A stretch of 64,000 nt of DNA from Topomyia yanbarensis (taxonomy: Eukaryota; Arthropoda; Insecta; Diptera; Culicidae): the NCBI RefSeq assembly GCF_030247195.1, contig NC_080672.1, forward strand, positions 400,351,037-400,415,036, read 5' to 3'. The translations under genes and the position numbers were made by a program. This document shows, one piece after another, positions 34,046 through 47,749 of the stretch. Each line of letters starts with the position of its first letter. Within the stretch, counting starts at the first letter, position 1. The notes beneath the pieces were generated by a model. The model had not been told where the DNA came from, made no database searches, and saw nothing but the letters and a program-made list of their open reading frames with translations.

Positions 34046-34590
34046 GTATCAGTAATCAACAAACACATTTTCGCTGAGCCGTTGGTCATACAGCCCGTTA
34101 ACAAAGGGTGTTTTCAAATGGCCAACAGGTAAGGAATTTTCATTTTCACTTACACACGCCATGTCTGAGCTTTCGTCAGTACGGGTAGAAATGAATCCGA
34201 ATCTTACTACCCACTCGGGAGAAAAGTGTTCCGCCGGCCCTGACAATGCTGCATTTTCAATGTAACTGCAGTCGTGTATTGTACACAACTCTTTAATTTT
34301 TTCGGGAAAGTTTGTTCAACTTTATATGTCTGTTCTCTGTGGTTTTCATTACCACAAAAAAGACTGAAGGATTCTAATAAAGTAGATGCTTCAACCGACT
34401 CAGTAACTTTTAAAACTTTCTGCAAATGCCGTGATTTGGACACAACATTCATGAGTTGGCCTCTGCCTAGTGCATACGGGTTATATTCAAGGCTTTTAGC
34501 CATTACTCGTCGGATTGAGAATACCGAACAGCAAATTTCACGTGCCATTGATTTCATTGACCTAGCTGAATGGTTTCCAATCAGTTTTTA
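34046..34590 (-). pseudogene. Unidentified coding repeat, copy 2, proximal part
   Basis: Minus-strand frames of 116 codons (34557-34207: SLEYNPYALGRGQLMNVV, LLESFSLFCGNENHRE) and 79 codons (34288-34049: SPEWVVRFGFISTRTDESS, GLYDQRLSENVFVDY) overlap in different phases. 34060-34245 matches 19985-20100 with an internal deletion in the latter. The upstream 34250-34590 block has no second copy here. Domain identity unknown; the low density of stops suggests once-coding sequence. Confidence 0.45.
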
Positions 34591-35017
34591 ATTTTTTGAC
34601 TCGGCTCCGCCAATTAAAACAGCACTTATATTTCTTCCGACTAGGTCTGCATCCGAGCAATAATACGAAAACGGTTTATCGATTGTCTGTTTACATCTGA
34701 CAGAATAAGATATGAAGTGCTATCAAATATGCCGGAATGATGTCCGCAAGTACGAGAAATTGCTATTTAAAACTTACTACGAAAATTCGCCACGCACCCT
34801 GTATATCTCTTTTGTTGAAAACCTAATGTTGACACTAATTCGGTGAAATGGGAAACTATAATTTTCTAGTAAAAAGATTACTCATATTATGCACCAAAAT
34901 TCTTTCAAGCATAGTATTCAGCGAAAACCAACCATTGGGATGCGACTAACGACTCAGCAATATGCGTAATTAGAGCACATGCAATACTGACTCAGACGTC
35001 ACTTCGTTAACAGTTAT
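34591..35017. other. No gene seen
   Basis: AT-rich, unrecognised sequence between the coding repeat and the palindrome-bearing element. Confidence 0.55.
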
Positions 35018-35908
35018 GTGTCCAACAAAAAACACCTTTAACAGGCCAACGAGGGTACCCGGGTACCCACAAATTGAAATGGCTATAACTGTGGCTTCCT
35101 TTGACCGATTTGGACCCTTTTAGATATTTTGGATACAGGAACTCGTCCACTTTTTGATTCTGTGCAATAGAACCGAAATAATGGATCTGGTTTTTGGTAA
35201 TCCGGATTTTCCGGGGTAATGTTTCAGTACTAGGATATGATCTGTAAATTTTAATAATGTACTAGCAATATGAGTATCAAAATTCTTCAAATTGTCTCGG
35301 AAGTCTGTTTTTTATTGTTACGGGACCCTATGGCAATTTGAAAAATGGAATTGGAATGGAATGGCCACTCACGGCCCCACGGGAACCTGCTCCGGAATGT
35401 CCGTTCCGGGGTCAAATCACCAAATGGTTTCAAAACCACGAGATACAGCCTACTGATTCAATTCCAAGAATTTTGATACCCATATTGCTAGTATTCCATT
35501 GAAGTTTGCAAATAGTACCCCAGCACTGGAATCTGCTTCCGGAAACCCGGATTCCCGGGAACCGAATAAGGTAACCCGATTCATTTTTACCAAGTCCAAA
35601 AGTGGATGAGTTCCTGAATCCAAAACGGCCAAAAGTATCGAAATCGGTTAGATATTACCTTAGTTACGGGCATTTTAGTTCTGTGGGTACCCGGGTACCC
35701 ACGTCGGTCTGTTACGTAGTAAAAAAATTCAGAAGCCCCACCTCTTTCCCACCCTTACTATATCAACAATATTATTAACCCAAAAGCTTGACTTAGTGAA
35801 GTTCTAAGATGTCACAAAGTTTCAATTTCCAGCTATGGATAAAACATAGGAATTTAATTAATTGAAACTTAAAAAGGTACCCGGGTACCGCGTCGGACAC
35901 ACAACGAT
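35018..35908. mobile_element. TIR element built around GGTACCCGGGTACC palindromes
   Basis: Inner inverted ends: aacaggccaacgagggtacc (from 35040) and, inverted, aacagaccgacgtgggtacc (to about 35713), each with a perfect 14-bp palindrome (35054-35067, 35686-35699). A third palindrome lies at 35876-35889, followed by gcgtcggacacac, which pairs loosely with gtgtccaac at 35018. The interior also keeps inverted similarity (gaactcgtccactttt / aaaagtggatgagttc). Non-coding. The outer boundary is less certain than the inner one. Confidence 0.65.
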
Positions 35909-37924
35909 TAAAAGTTTAGGAATTTCTTCGAACAAAGCTGGATTGATTTCCGCACTTCGACAAAGTTGTGCAGTATAACATTATTTTTTATATTTTCACG
36001 TTCAACGATAATTTGACATATTCAGTGTCACCTAGAGATGAAAAGGCAAACTAATAAGTTTCCTTATTATAAATATTTAAATTACATACCAATTTCAAGA
36101 ACGTTGGTCCCGCAGCCGGACTTGTCCGCTTTGGATCCAAATTAGAGCTGATACTCCTGCTGGAGCTAATATCAGTTTCATTCTCTTCGAAATGGAAAGA
36201 TGTTTTTCCCTGTGAACTTCACTGCATGTCTCAAGGTATGAAATTAACCTTCTAACTACTAAATTGCCGACAGTTAATTTTAAGTGAGTTAATAATGTAT
36301 TGTATAATTCAACCAGCCCGGCCTTATCTGAATTGGTTAGACACTTTTGGCAAGATTACTGACCGAAGAAATTTCTTCAACAACTGAAAATCAATTACAA
36401 AGTCCATCCATAAATGAAAATCATGAATAATTCATCTTGGAACGATTCTTGAACAGCCTGCGAAGCTCATCATTCATACACTTCTCGGAACGTAGGACGA
36501 TTCCTCCAGCGAACAATCTCCATACCTAGCGGATGTTCCACTCGACAGCCAAGTAGGGTGTGAAATCTGCGAAATCATTCGGACGAACACCCCAAATCTA
36601 ATAACACTGGAATTCAGCGAACGCATAAATTTCTTTGCCTGCTCCGATTTGCATATTTTGTACATAATTTTCATGAACAGGTCTGCAGTGCAATTCAGAA
36701 GGTAATGTGCAGGTCTTTGAAACCAGTTTGAACTGCAGTCAGGCAGGATTCTAAGTGTTCAGTAGAATCTAAGACACTAACTCTGCAAACTGTCCCGTAC
36801 ACTAATAATAATCTGTTGCGAGGTTGATATTTAGGGCCAAGTGCTGTAACGAAATATAATACCTGGCATTACTTTTGCTTTTTATATAATTTTCAGTGTT
36901 TCTTTCGCACTTTCGGTGAAAAATGAACTACAGATTTACGGGCATAAGTAAGTTACCATAAAAAAGTGAAGAGGAAGGCATATCTTCCTCTTCCTACTTT
37001 TCGAACGATTTCATAAAATTTTTGGACCAGCAGACAACTCGCAATCAACTAAGACAGGTCACCTGTCCCCATTCGTTTTGACACCCGTCCCTCCTAGTCC
37101 TTTCGATGGGTTGGGATTCTTAAAACCACTCCAGACTGTATCGATTTTTCAGATTATTTAGAAGCACTCTTCTGGTAACATTTTGCAGGACATTTTTCAA
37201 ATTTTCCTTTTTACTGAATTGTTTGCTGTTCCCGGCCTCGATCAACATTCCGTCTCCAGAAGTGGTTTGCGGTATGGCTTCCTATATACATAGGGAATGA
37301 AAAACAATATTGCCACACTGTACAAGTGTGCTAATATTGAGTTTGTAGCAAATAAGATTGAAAATTGCTGTTATCTTCGTTTATTGGTTCGGCGGATGAA
37401 GGAAGGCAGCAAGGCCCTAATAGATTTGTGTTCCGCGGTGCTCGTGGTTTGTGTTGAAATACGAATGGAGTTACTGCGGGTTGCCGAGGGCAGATTGTTG
37501 GAAGAAAGTGAAATGTATAGCAGAGTTAATTTCACTTTATGGTTGAATACACTTAAGCTTCAGCTTTTTTTTGTATCCTTCGAGCTTCCCGTCGAGGTTC
37601 ATTTATTTATTACCTAGCTGGGTATACTAGACTGGTTCTAATATATTTCCGCCTCGCTAACCGGAAGGATTATTTCTAATGAAGAACCGAAAATGGTGAT
37701 TCGCAAGCGGAACAGCCGAGGGAAGGGGTGGCATCGGTTTCAGACTACTTCAGGAAGCGGAATGGGGCTATTAATATTTTCGACGAAAACGAAACTGACA
37801 TTTGCAGATTTGTTTCAGCCTATTTATGACGAAGGTTATAACGCTTCTTTGTGAATTACATTTACATTTATTGTTTTTTTTGAAAGTTTTTTTTTGATTT
37901 TTGCAAGTTAAATGAAATACAAAG
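35909..37924. other. No gene recognised (2 kb); one perfect hairpin
   Basis: The longest frame (37297-37617, 106 codons) starts with ATG but has no family resemblance I can name. A perfect 10-bp stem with 6-nt loop, GAAGAGGAAG and its inverse, lies at 36969-36994. A poly-T run near 37870 marks the approach to the LINE tail. Confidence 0.5.
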
Positions 37925-40578
37925 GAAATTTATTTACTTATTTATTTATTATTTTATTTGTTTTCATCTGACCTAGTTGGTCTTAATGAATGTGGGGAAG
38001 CTAATTCGAGTGAAACATTTAGGCTTCTCAAATTGTCATATAAACCCCTATCTTTTCAATTGAATACACAATACAGAGCTTAACAATAAAAAGAGAAGAA
38101 ATATAACGAAAACAAATTAATACAATAAAGTAAACAAATGTAAAAATATAAAAAAGCAAAAAATAAAAATACAGATTAAAAAGTCATCAGTAAATATCAG
38201 GCAAATCAGAAACTCCTTTAGAGCTGGTTCTTGAAGGTGACATTTTATTGCTCCATTTTGTAATACCGTGGAACATTTTTGTCGATATTATGGAACATAT
38301 CGACGTGTTGTAATGTACATTGTTAATATTCTATGGATCAATGTCAGTTAATTTATGGTGAAAAATGTATCATTTTATGGAACATTTCCAATATTTTTAT
38401 GGGGCATTGGTTGATTTTAATTACTCTTTTATTACTATTTTAGTACTCTTTTGCAACCATTTTATGGTTCAATTTTACATAATCTATGGATCAAATCACC
38501 CTTTTTTATGGATTATTCACACTGTTTTATGAATTTTCAGTTTTGTTTTATGGAACATGGACAACTTTTCAATGGATCGTTTTACAATTCTTTATGGATT
38601 ATTTTAAATATTTTATATGCAAAAGTATATTTTCCCGAAATTCGTTTTCTTATACTCCTCGATTTTTGCTGAACACAATTGCTAGGATATAAGAATTTCC
38701 ACTGCCTAAAACGAAGGGTTCTGACAGGAACTAACCCCATATTCCGCAAGTAAGCCCCTCTCGGAGACTACACCATCAATATCTACTTCCCGGACGGGTA
38801 CGTAGACAAAATACATTTTCATACACGCCTGAGTGTTGTTTAGTTAGATCACGATATATCGATGATGTTAAATGGCATATCTTTGGTTCGGTAGGTTTGT
38901 ATTCAAAAGTAGATTAATCTGCATTATTTTTTTTAAGTCAGAAACTCCTTTAGAGCTGGTTCTTGAAGGTAGTAGATGACACCGTAAAATCGAAATCCTC
39001 AAACACTTCGTTGAATGCGGCAGATATGAAGCGAATCGGATCATGATCACAATACGGAGCGCTCCTGTGTTCCAACAGCAAAAAGCTTCGTTGACGGAGT
39101 ACACGTTCCGGTGCATAGATGTGGAGTTGACCCAATAATTCCGACGTATCTAACTCTCATAGAAAAATCTTAGCAACGAAAACAGTTTGGGCTACTCTTC
39201 TTCTCGTTTCAAGCGTGTGTAAACCTAATAATCTACAGCGGTCTTCATATGGCGGAAGATTAATAGGGTCCTGCCACAGAAGACGTCTTAATGCATAACG
39301 AACAAATTTTCTTTGAATTGCTTCAAATCTTGCTATGGAGTTAGTTTCCAATATCGACCGTACCGTATGCGCAGTACAGTTAGCGAAGACAAAGAGGGTC
39401 GTCAAATTCATTCTAAATTTTAAACATGAATCCCATCTGGCGGTTTGCCTTGTTAATAATATAGTCGAGCTGAATCCAAAGTGACTCCAAAGTCGCACAC
39501 TTGTAGTACACGCTCTAGATTTTGATCTCCAATACAGTAGTCGTATGAAATTGGCTTGTGCTTTCGATGATACGATATTGCACTGCACTTGTGACTACTA
39601 ATTGTAAACGAGTTTGAGAAGTACCAGTCATTGAAAGTGTTCAAGAACTGTTGTAAAGCTAAGCAATCCCTGATGGTCTTGACGATCATGTATAATTTAA
39701 CGTCATCAGCGTAGAATATACGACATCCCGGTTGTAATACTGTAGCTAGATCATTGATAAAGAGTGTGAATAAGAGTGGGCCCAAATTACTTCCTTGAGG
39801 AACACCCGAGATGTTCGAAAAATCTAATTTTTACTACAAGCGTTCGATCTCTCAGATATAATTCGAGACAACGAATCAGATCAGAAGACACTCCTAATAA
39901 TTTCAACCGCTCCAGAAGTATTGGACGATCAGCTCTGTTAAATGCTGATTTCAAGTCGGTATATACAATGTCAATCAGAGCAACAGCGTCCATATATCGT
40001 GAACAGAATGACACAATAGCCATTACAGCTATTACAGATTCGGAAAGTAGACAAAATTTCACGAAAGATTCAATCAACATAAACTGAAACTATCGCGTGA
40101 TTAACGGCTGTTCACAGAACTGCGATCGTTTCTATAAACAGCATTTGTGTCGCCAAAAAGCTGACGAGAATGAATCCTATCATAAGAACAAATATGTCGT
40201 ATTGGGAAGAAGAGGAAGACATAATCGATTTTTGTGCGTAGGCCTCGTACGTTCTGGTAATAAATCGTCAGTTTACCATTCAAGTCTGCGTCAAGAGTCG
40301 ATTTCTGACATTCCTCCACATCATTACCAAAGATGATCGTCGGATAACCCATACTCCTGAGAGTTGTCATTATTTGAGAGACGAGCAGTACCAGTCGAAG
40401 CTTCAGCAGGACATATACTGCTGTTTATGTAACCTGCCTTTTTTACCTGACGGAATAACGCTGCATACTGATTGAACATTGATAAAACAGGTGAAGCAGG
40501 CAAATATGGGGCGGTTGGAGATTTGTACGTACCAGAAATTGTGTAGCTGGACGCACTCACGTCACTGAGTGAACCACG
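37925..40578 (-). pseudogene. Jockey/CR1-like LINE: ORF1 end, ORF2 with internal deletion, and 3' UTR
   Basis: Minus strand from 40578: a 90-codon frame of ORF1-tail type ends at 40324 and overlaps an ORF2 start (ATG 40370) reading LTIYYQNVRGLRTKID, the endonuclease N-terminus. Most of the endonuclease is deleted near 40095. RT follows: YTDLKSAFNRADRP, GPLLFTLFINDL and YADDVKLY (39712-39689), then with frameshifts FEAIQRKFVRYALRR, RCRLLGLHTLETRR and C-terminal APERVLRQRSFLLLEH, FNEVFEDFDF ending near 38950. The 3' UTR runs to 37925, with gaccaactaggtcag and (taaa)-like repeats at the tail. It is split by a 699-bp insertion (38239-38937). The 5' side is cut by the dyad element at 40579. Confidence 0.88.
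38239..38937. mobile_element. Insertion in the LINE 3' UTR flanked by a 33-bp direct repeat
   Basis: The 33 bases 38206-38238 recur exactly at 38938-38970 (tcagaaactcctttagagct onward). Between them is 699 bp in two parts. 38250-38615 is non-coding, with about nine ttttatgga-type motifs every 25-40 bp. 38640-38937 is nearly identical to 32440-32760 of the unidentified coding repeat. The long duplication fits retroposition or staggered-break repair; no A-tail is evident. Confidence 0.7.
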
Positions 40579-42320
40579 CACGGCAAAAAATCCGTTCATA
40601 AATTCATGAACAAAAGTTCACGATTTCGTGAACTGAACGGTTTACGAAAACCGTGACCAAGTTCCTGAAATTAGGAACAATAAACCTAGTATTCATGAAA
40701 CTATTTGTGTTTTCTAAAAACCACTTCGCCCCGAATATATACACGGCGTTACATTAGAATGTTTGGTTGGGTTACTGTTGTTGTTCCCTGGACATGTTTA
40801 GTTTTTGTTGGGAATCTTGTTCATGATTTGGGAATACACAGTCGACAGTCAAACGTTGTTCATGATTTCAAGATCTTAGTCGCGATGTTCGTAATTTCCA
40901 TTCACATTATTGTGATATTTTAGTCATGAATAGAGCAATTCATGTTCATAATTTTAGGATTTTGGTCACGATTTTGGATATTTTTGTCACCAGTTGTGTG
41001 ATTTGTGTTCATGATTTCGGGACCTTAGTCACGATTTTCGTAATTTCTGTTCATGTTAGCATGATATTTTATTTTAAAGCTTACTTTCATAGAGTGTAAC
41101 TAATGTTCATGATATCAGGAGTTTTATCATGGTATTCGTAAATTCTCTTCGCCTTATCGTGATCGATTATTTTTTGGATACTAATAGTTTTTTTTACTAG
41201 GAATAACGTAACAATGTGAACTGGATCATTAAAATAAGACTTATTCTCGAGACATCTGGTTCTGTGAACTATATCACGCACCCTATATGGGGTTCTCAGT
41301 GCAGTTTTCGTTTTCTGTCCGGACATCACAATGAACCTTATCAAATGAATAACGATGTTCGAGGTTCTAATAGTTTTTTTTATATCTAGTGCTCGTACCT
41401 ATTACGTGTCGCTAGCAGCTAGTTTTTTTTTATAAAAAAGTGCCTGAAACAAAAATGATTCCACGAATAATACTCCAACTTTTGTGATAGAGTTCACGTA
41501 AAAAAATCATTACAATGTTGCATGAAATTGTAAGTGATTTGGGATATCTTCAAAATATAACAAGCACGCAAATAGATACTAGATAGTTCGTAAATCATGT
41601 AATAGGAATCATGAACCAGTTCACGAGTACATGAATAATATTTCATGATTTCGTGAACTATTTCACGAGCACGGATATTCATGGAATAGGAATCATGAAC
41701 CAGTTCACGAATGCATGAACTTTTTCACGAAAACGAATGATAATTTGTGACCATTAAACTAGGTATCATGAACCAGTTTCGTTTCGTGAACTATTTCACG
41801 AGCACGGATATTGGATCGTAGCTAATATATTAGGAATCATGAACCATTTCACGAATATATGAATAATATTTCATGATTTCGTGAACTATTTCATGGAAAC
41901 GAATGGTAAGTTGTGACTATTATACTGGGTATCATCAACCGGTTCACGAATACATGAATAATATGTTATGATGTCGTGAACTATTTTACGAGCACGGATA
42001 TTTTATCGTACCTAATATACTAGGAATTATGAACCAGTTCACGAATGCATGAATAATATTTCATGATTTTGTGAACCATTTGACGAGCACGGATAATGGG
42101 TCGTGACTAATATTTTGAAGATCATGAATTAATTTACGAGGATTGAATGGATTCATGAATGAAATTCCGAATTTCGTGAAATAGTTCACGAAAAAATAGC
42201 CAGAATATTTTGATTTTTGTGAACTATTATTACTATAACTATGAAAAAATCATGAGTCAACCTTTGGTTTTATGAATAATGTTCATAAAGTTGTGAACTA
42301 GTTCTTGGCGGAAACCGTGA
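40579..42320 (-). mobile_element. Dyad-array element, copy B (inverted relative to copy A)
   Basis: The sequence is copy A reversed. 40579-40860 corresponds to the right end of A (cacggcaaaaaatcc, cgccccgaatatatacac, gttgttgttccctggacat, cgacagtcaaa). The middle (41100-41430) contains the core gtcgctagcagctag. 41590-42200 is the left array, with atgaaccagttcacga dyads at 41611, 41695, 41768, 41839 and 42029. The far end is eroded near 42320, and similar phrases continue weakly to ~42500. No coding. It truncates the LINE on its left. Confidence 0.75.
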
Positions 42321-42773
42321 CTGAAGTTCACAAAACAAAATCAAATATTTCCTCTAATGAAAGCGTTATGCGGGCGTTACTAAAGGGAAATTGAACATAA
42401 TTATAAAAGCCGTGATTTTTGGTCATGGTCCTGTTTTCGTAACGTAAAAATGTGATTGTTCCAGAATTCCTGGCACTTTATTCACGATTTTGGGAACAAT
42501 TTGAGAGAGCACTTCCCACCAGTCTCACAACATTGGTAGCGTTTTTTAAACCGAAATCAATGAATTCCCTAAAAGATATGTCAAGAAGCTATGAATACGA
42601 AGACAGGGCAGTGTTTCTAAACTGTTTATCAAATCCAACTTTGAGCGACACAAAACTCATGTTGCTAGCATCCGCATTTTGTGATACGGCTAATTTGGCT
42701 TTTAATTTTCGGTATCAGGTGCTTCTGAATCGTTTTTTGGTAAAAAGAAATAAAATTCACCTAGAAGTAGGCT
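42321..42773. other. No gene recognised
   Basis: A 131-codon plus frame (42452-42847) runs across this stretch into the SINE. It has no recognised domain and its last part is SINE sequence, so I do not call it a gene. Confidence 0.5.
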
Positions 42774-42785
42774 CTAATAAAAGTT

Positions 42786-42954
42786 TTATTTTTATTATTT
42801 CGATTATAGAGGTTTTAACCTTAAGGTCATTTGCCTCTTCGGGTTAGAAAAATCTCTTATAAAAAATATCTAACCCTATGTGCGGGGTCGGGACTCGAAC
42901 CCGGGTGCGCTGCATACAAGGCAATCTATTTACCAACTACGCTACGGCCACCTC
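42786..42954 (-). mobile_element. tRNA-derived SINE with target duplication
   Basis: Flanked by ctaataaaagtt (42774-42785) and ctaataaaaagtt (42955-42967). On the minus strand the head reads ggaggtggccgtagcgtagt (A-box region) and cccgggttcgagtcccgacc (perfect B-box core GGTTCGAGTCC). A tRNA-unrelated body (cgaagaggcaaatgacctta) and an A/T-rich tail (aataataaaaataaaac) follow. The acceptor stem does not pair, so it is a SINE and not a tRNA gene. A diverged sister lies at 48805-48982. Confidence 0.9.
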
Positions 42955-43042
42955 CTAATAAAAAGTTCCTTTCACATTGCGTGACTCGTTGGAAGGACAA
43001 AAGAAACTGTTACTTTCATTCTTGCTGTGGTGATCTGTCGAG

Positions 43043-44390
43043 ATGAGTGAGTCGCAGAAGCAAGAAGTGGTGCTCCAGCCAAACACGGACGATATTACCT
43101 TCCAGCCTTTTCGCATAAGATGCATAAGGCATTCGTGATGTGAAACATTTGCTGACGATGAAAATGGAGGTTATGCTGACGAAAATCGCCTGCATCGAGT
43201 TGTACCATGTCAGGCATTCAGTGCTGATAGTGTTCCACAAATTAGCCCAGACGCAACCAGTTATTTTGCACAATAACTTGTAGCACGTGGTTTCTGTGAC
43301 ACTGCTATAATTAACCCTTTCATGCCCAACTTTTTTCTCGTGCTTGTACGGTTTCAAAACTATTTTTCCTTGTAAACGATGGCGTCAAGAAACACGAAAA
43401 ACCTTTTTTCATAGAGATAGGTGCTTTCCTCGCAGTGCTAGAAGCTACTCAATTTTTACCTTCCAATGCTCAATACAATTATCCTAGAATATTTACAATA
43501 GTCCAATTGCGTGAAAAACGTAGCCAAAAACAGTCTGAATTGATAAATTTTATCAGTTTTCAATAATATTGTAACGTAACGAAGATATATGAAAAATTCA
43601 TTTTTCGTCGTTAACGAAAACTGTTCCTGGCAGCACTGCTCCATCGGAATTCAATCAGGGTACTTGCAATAACTTCAGTTCTAGAGTTGATCCTTGTAAC
43701 TGTATAAACTCAAATGAAATGCAATAGTCACATTTATTAGCCTTACTTGTTTTTGTGAGCAAATCTTGTTTCAAACAAAAGTTATAGCTGTTTAAAAACG
43801 TTGTTGCCCACAAACAACATGGGCATGAATGGGTTAAGATCTTAATATAAATGGACGACGAGAAAATCAATGCTCGGCTTTAAGAGCTGATGCCACTCAC
43901 TTGCACTGAGACCATTAAAAGATTCATATCATATTTGAAAGAACTGAAATCCATTATAAATCTAGGAAGTAATTCCCCGTAGTGATTTTGTGGTGAGAAT
44001 TGCACGTACAAAACATAATGCGATAGTATCACTACACACATTACATCTTTGCATATCCAAAGTCTCCAACACCTGAACCACAAATAATTGCCAAATTTAT
44101 GGCTGTCGTTCAGGTAATATTGACGGCAAAAGCTGCGTAAAGAATCTCAAAATTAACAGCCGGCACCGTCATTGAGGAAATTCACACTCGTGACCCGTAA
44201 TGATAAAATCAGATGTTCGCCAACATGAATATGGTAGTAATCACAAAGATGACACGGAAGTATACGAGATAGAAATAGAGAACGACCACCAAGACGCTGT
44301 TGGTTAGAAAAAAATATTTCCCAGCCTAGTAAACAGGTATCCACGCGCAATCGCTTGTCGCTCGCACGAGATCTGCTAGGGTGCTTACAG
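43043..44390 (+). pseudogene. Degenerate LINE ORF1, split by a TTAA MITE
   Basis: ATG at 43043 opens MSESQKQEVVLQPNTDD. With frameshifts it continues VKHLLTMKMEVMLTKI and LYHVRHSVLIVFHKL, which align with IREVEKLLKVNMKL and FHRLRHAVLITFKNI of the 33-kb ORF1. The element is interrupted at 43311-43837 by a MITE and resumes (gatcttaatataaatggacg), matching the minus-strand relic at 5219-4650 through caggtaatattgacggcaaa and gacacggaagt to about 44390. Removing the MITE and one TTAA restores collinearity with the other copy. No ORF2 follows. Many stops; not functional. Confidence 0.75.
43311..43837. mobile_element. TTAA MITE (piggyBac-type target) inside LINE ORF1
   Basis: Ends TTAACCCTTTCATGCCCA and, inverted, TTAACCCATTCATGCCCA, with TTAA on both sides (43311-43314, 43834-43837). 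The 527-bp body has no transposase frame. TTAA target duplication is the hallmark of piggyBac-like elements. The paralogous empty site is at 5220-5223. Confidence 0.9.
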
Positions 44391-44619
44391 AGTAGCGGCG
44401 AGAAGCTGAACAGGGGCTGGTACTGATAGTAGGATGCGAGAAATCTGTTTGCAGCATACCAAATGAAACCTGTCAGAGTGAAAGCAGGCAGTTGGCGCCG
44501 ATCCGCTCGGTGTTTACTCTGACATCATCCCGTTGGTTTGCAGCAAGCAGGCTTCTCGCTTCTTGCATCTTTATATCAGTTTCAGCCCCAACTCAGCTTC
44601 TTGCTGAGTAAACGGCCTT

Positions 44620-44872
44620 CCCGAGCAAACGAAAAGCCCATAATACCCCCATGGTCATGGGGTTTGACATGGGTGTATGAAATAGGTTCAAACCATGAAA
44701 ACACCATCACCATGGTCCGGTATATCCCATATAAAATACCACATATTAGTGTATTTATGGGTTATTGAGACCATTTTATGGTGTCTCGGTGGTTGGGAAT
44801 TTTGTCACGGACCATGTGTAAGGTCTCTTCGAGGGGCTATGTGGTGTTTGAACCCATGAGTATTTGCTCGGG
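44620..44872. mobile_element. 253-bp MITE with CCCGAGCAAA ends
   Basis: CCCGAGCAAA at 44620-44629 is exactly inverted at 44863-44872. The interior has repeated ccatggt / accatg dyads (cccccatggtcatgggg, caccatggtcc, gaccatgtg) and no frame. The target duplication is unclear (tt on both sides). Confidence 0.75.
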
Positions 44873-46556
<1,684 letters not shown>

Positions 46557-46817
46557 TTGGTATGCAGCGTTGCCATAGTTGCTGATTTTTCCGCGATCTT
46601 GCGGATTTTCCGCAATTTGAAATAGAGTGGCGGATTTTTCTGCGGATTTTCTGCATTTGCGGATTTTTTGCGGATTTTTCATGAATGAATCAAATGGTTG
46701 GCCTTAATATTTCAATTTTAAACTGTATGTTTAATCACAATACGTACATTATATTATTTTAATAAATTAAATTATGCAATCATTGGCGTACAGGAATGTA
46801 ACCGACTTTGACATATA

Positions 46818-47616
46818 GGGGAACATGGGGAGACTTGACCAGGTTTTCAGGTAAAGCTGCATAACTCTCTAAAAAGATTTCAATCCTTCAAAACTCATTG
46901 AGATAAGATGTAGAAAGGTAATGTGCGTGCTCATGATTTTTTCACAGAATTTTTAAATTATTTTTGCAAAAGATATAAAAGTTTTTCGGTGAACGTTTTC
47001 TCTGGTCAACTGCGGGGAGACTTGACCAAGGCCTGGAGAAACTTGACCAAGCAAAAATTGAAAAACCGGTACAAAAAATATAATGTTCACACGTTACGAA
47101 ATTTTCCATATTACTGCGAACTTGGACTACTAATACTAAAGTATATAGACTGGTATTTTAGGTGGGATTTTTGTGTGACGTGATTAACATTAACAGTAGA
47201 TACCACAGCGTAGTAAATATCAGAAATTTGGTATCCTTTTTAAGATTATTGTCACTTGGTCAAGTCTCCCCAACATTGGTTCTTACGCTCGACGTCGTGC
47301 AAATTTTAGTAATAATAATTCCAATGTTCCGATTAATGTAAAATCGTTTCACTATAAGGAATAAGATGTGATATAAGTACTTTGAATGTAATTATTAGTC
47401 GAGTGGATATTTCTATACAAAATTTGAATAAAAATTACATAATTTAACTTAAATTTATTAATTACGGAATATTTTCTATAAGGAAAGGATTTTTTATTCC
47501 AAACTTTTAAAATTGCCTTTTAAAATTACAAAGCATAGAAAATTTTTTGGAACCTAATAGAATTCGTCATAACCAATAATAGAATTCTGCGCTTGGTCAA
47601 GTCTCCCATGTTCCCC
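46818..47616. mobile_element. TA-flanked MITE with GGGGAACATGGGGAGACTTG ends
   Basis: The left end ggggaacatggggagacttg is inverted at the right as ggggaacatgggagacttga, flanked by TA (46816-46817, 47617-47618). ggagacttgacca motifs recur internally (47016-47036) and inverted (47258-47271). The 799-bp body is non-coding. It is nested in the hAT relic, so it is younger than it. Confidence 0.88.
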
Positions 47617-47749
47617 TACTCGCTTAACTCAGCTAGGAAATTTCCAGAACGAGTAAACAATTGATTTCGAAACGGCAAAGTAAATTTTGGATGCTGAATT
47701 TCAGCGAAATAGTTTCAGCAACCATTGAACTCAATAAAAATTCATTAAG

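Noticed and set aside
42452..42847. 131-codon frame
   Set aside because: Its end lies within the SINE and its beginning beside eroded dyad-element sequence; no recognisable protein.
42880..42954. tRNA gene on the minus strand (good A and B boxes)
   Set aside because: The acceptor stem does not pair, a non-tRNA body and A/T-rich tail follow, and target duplications flank it: a SINE.
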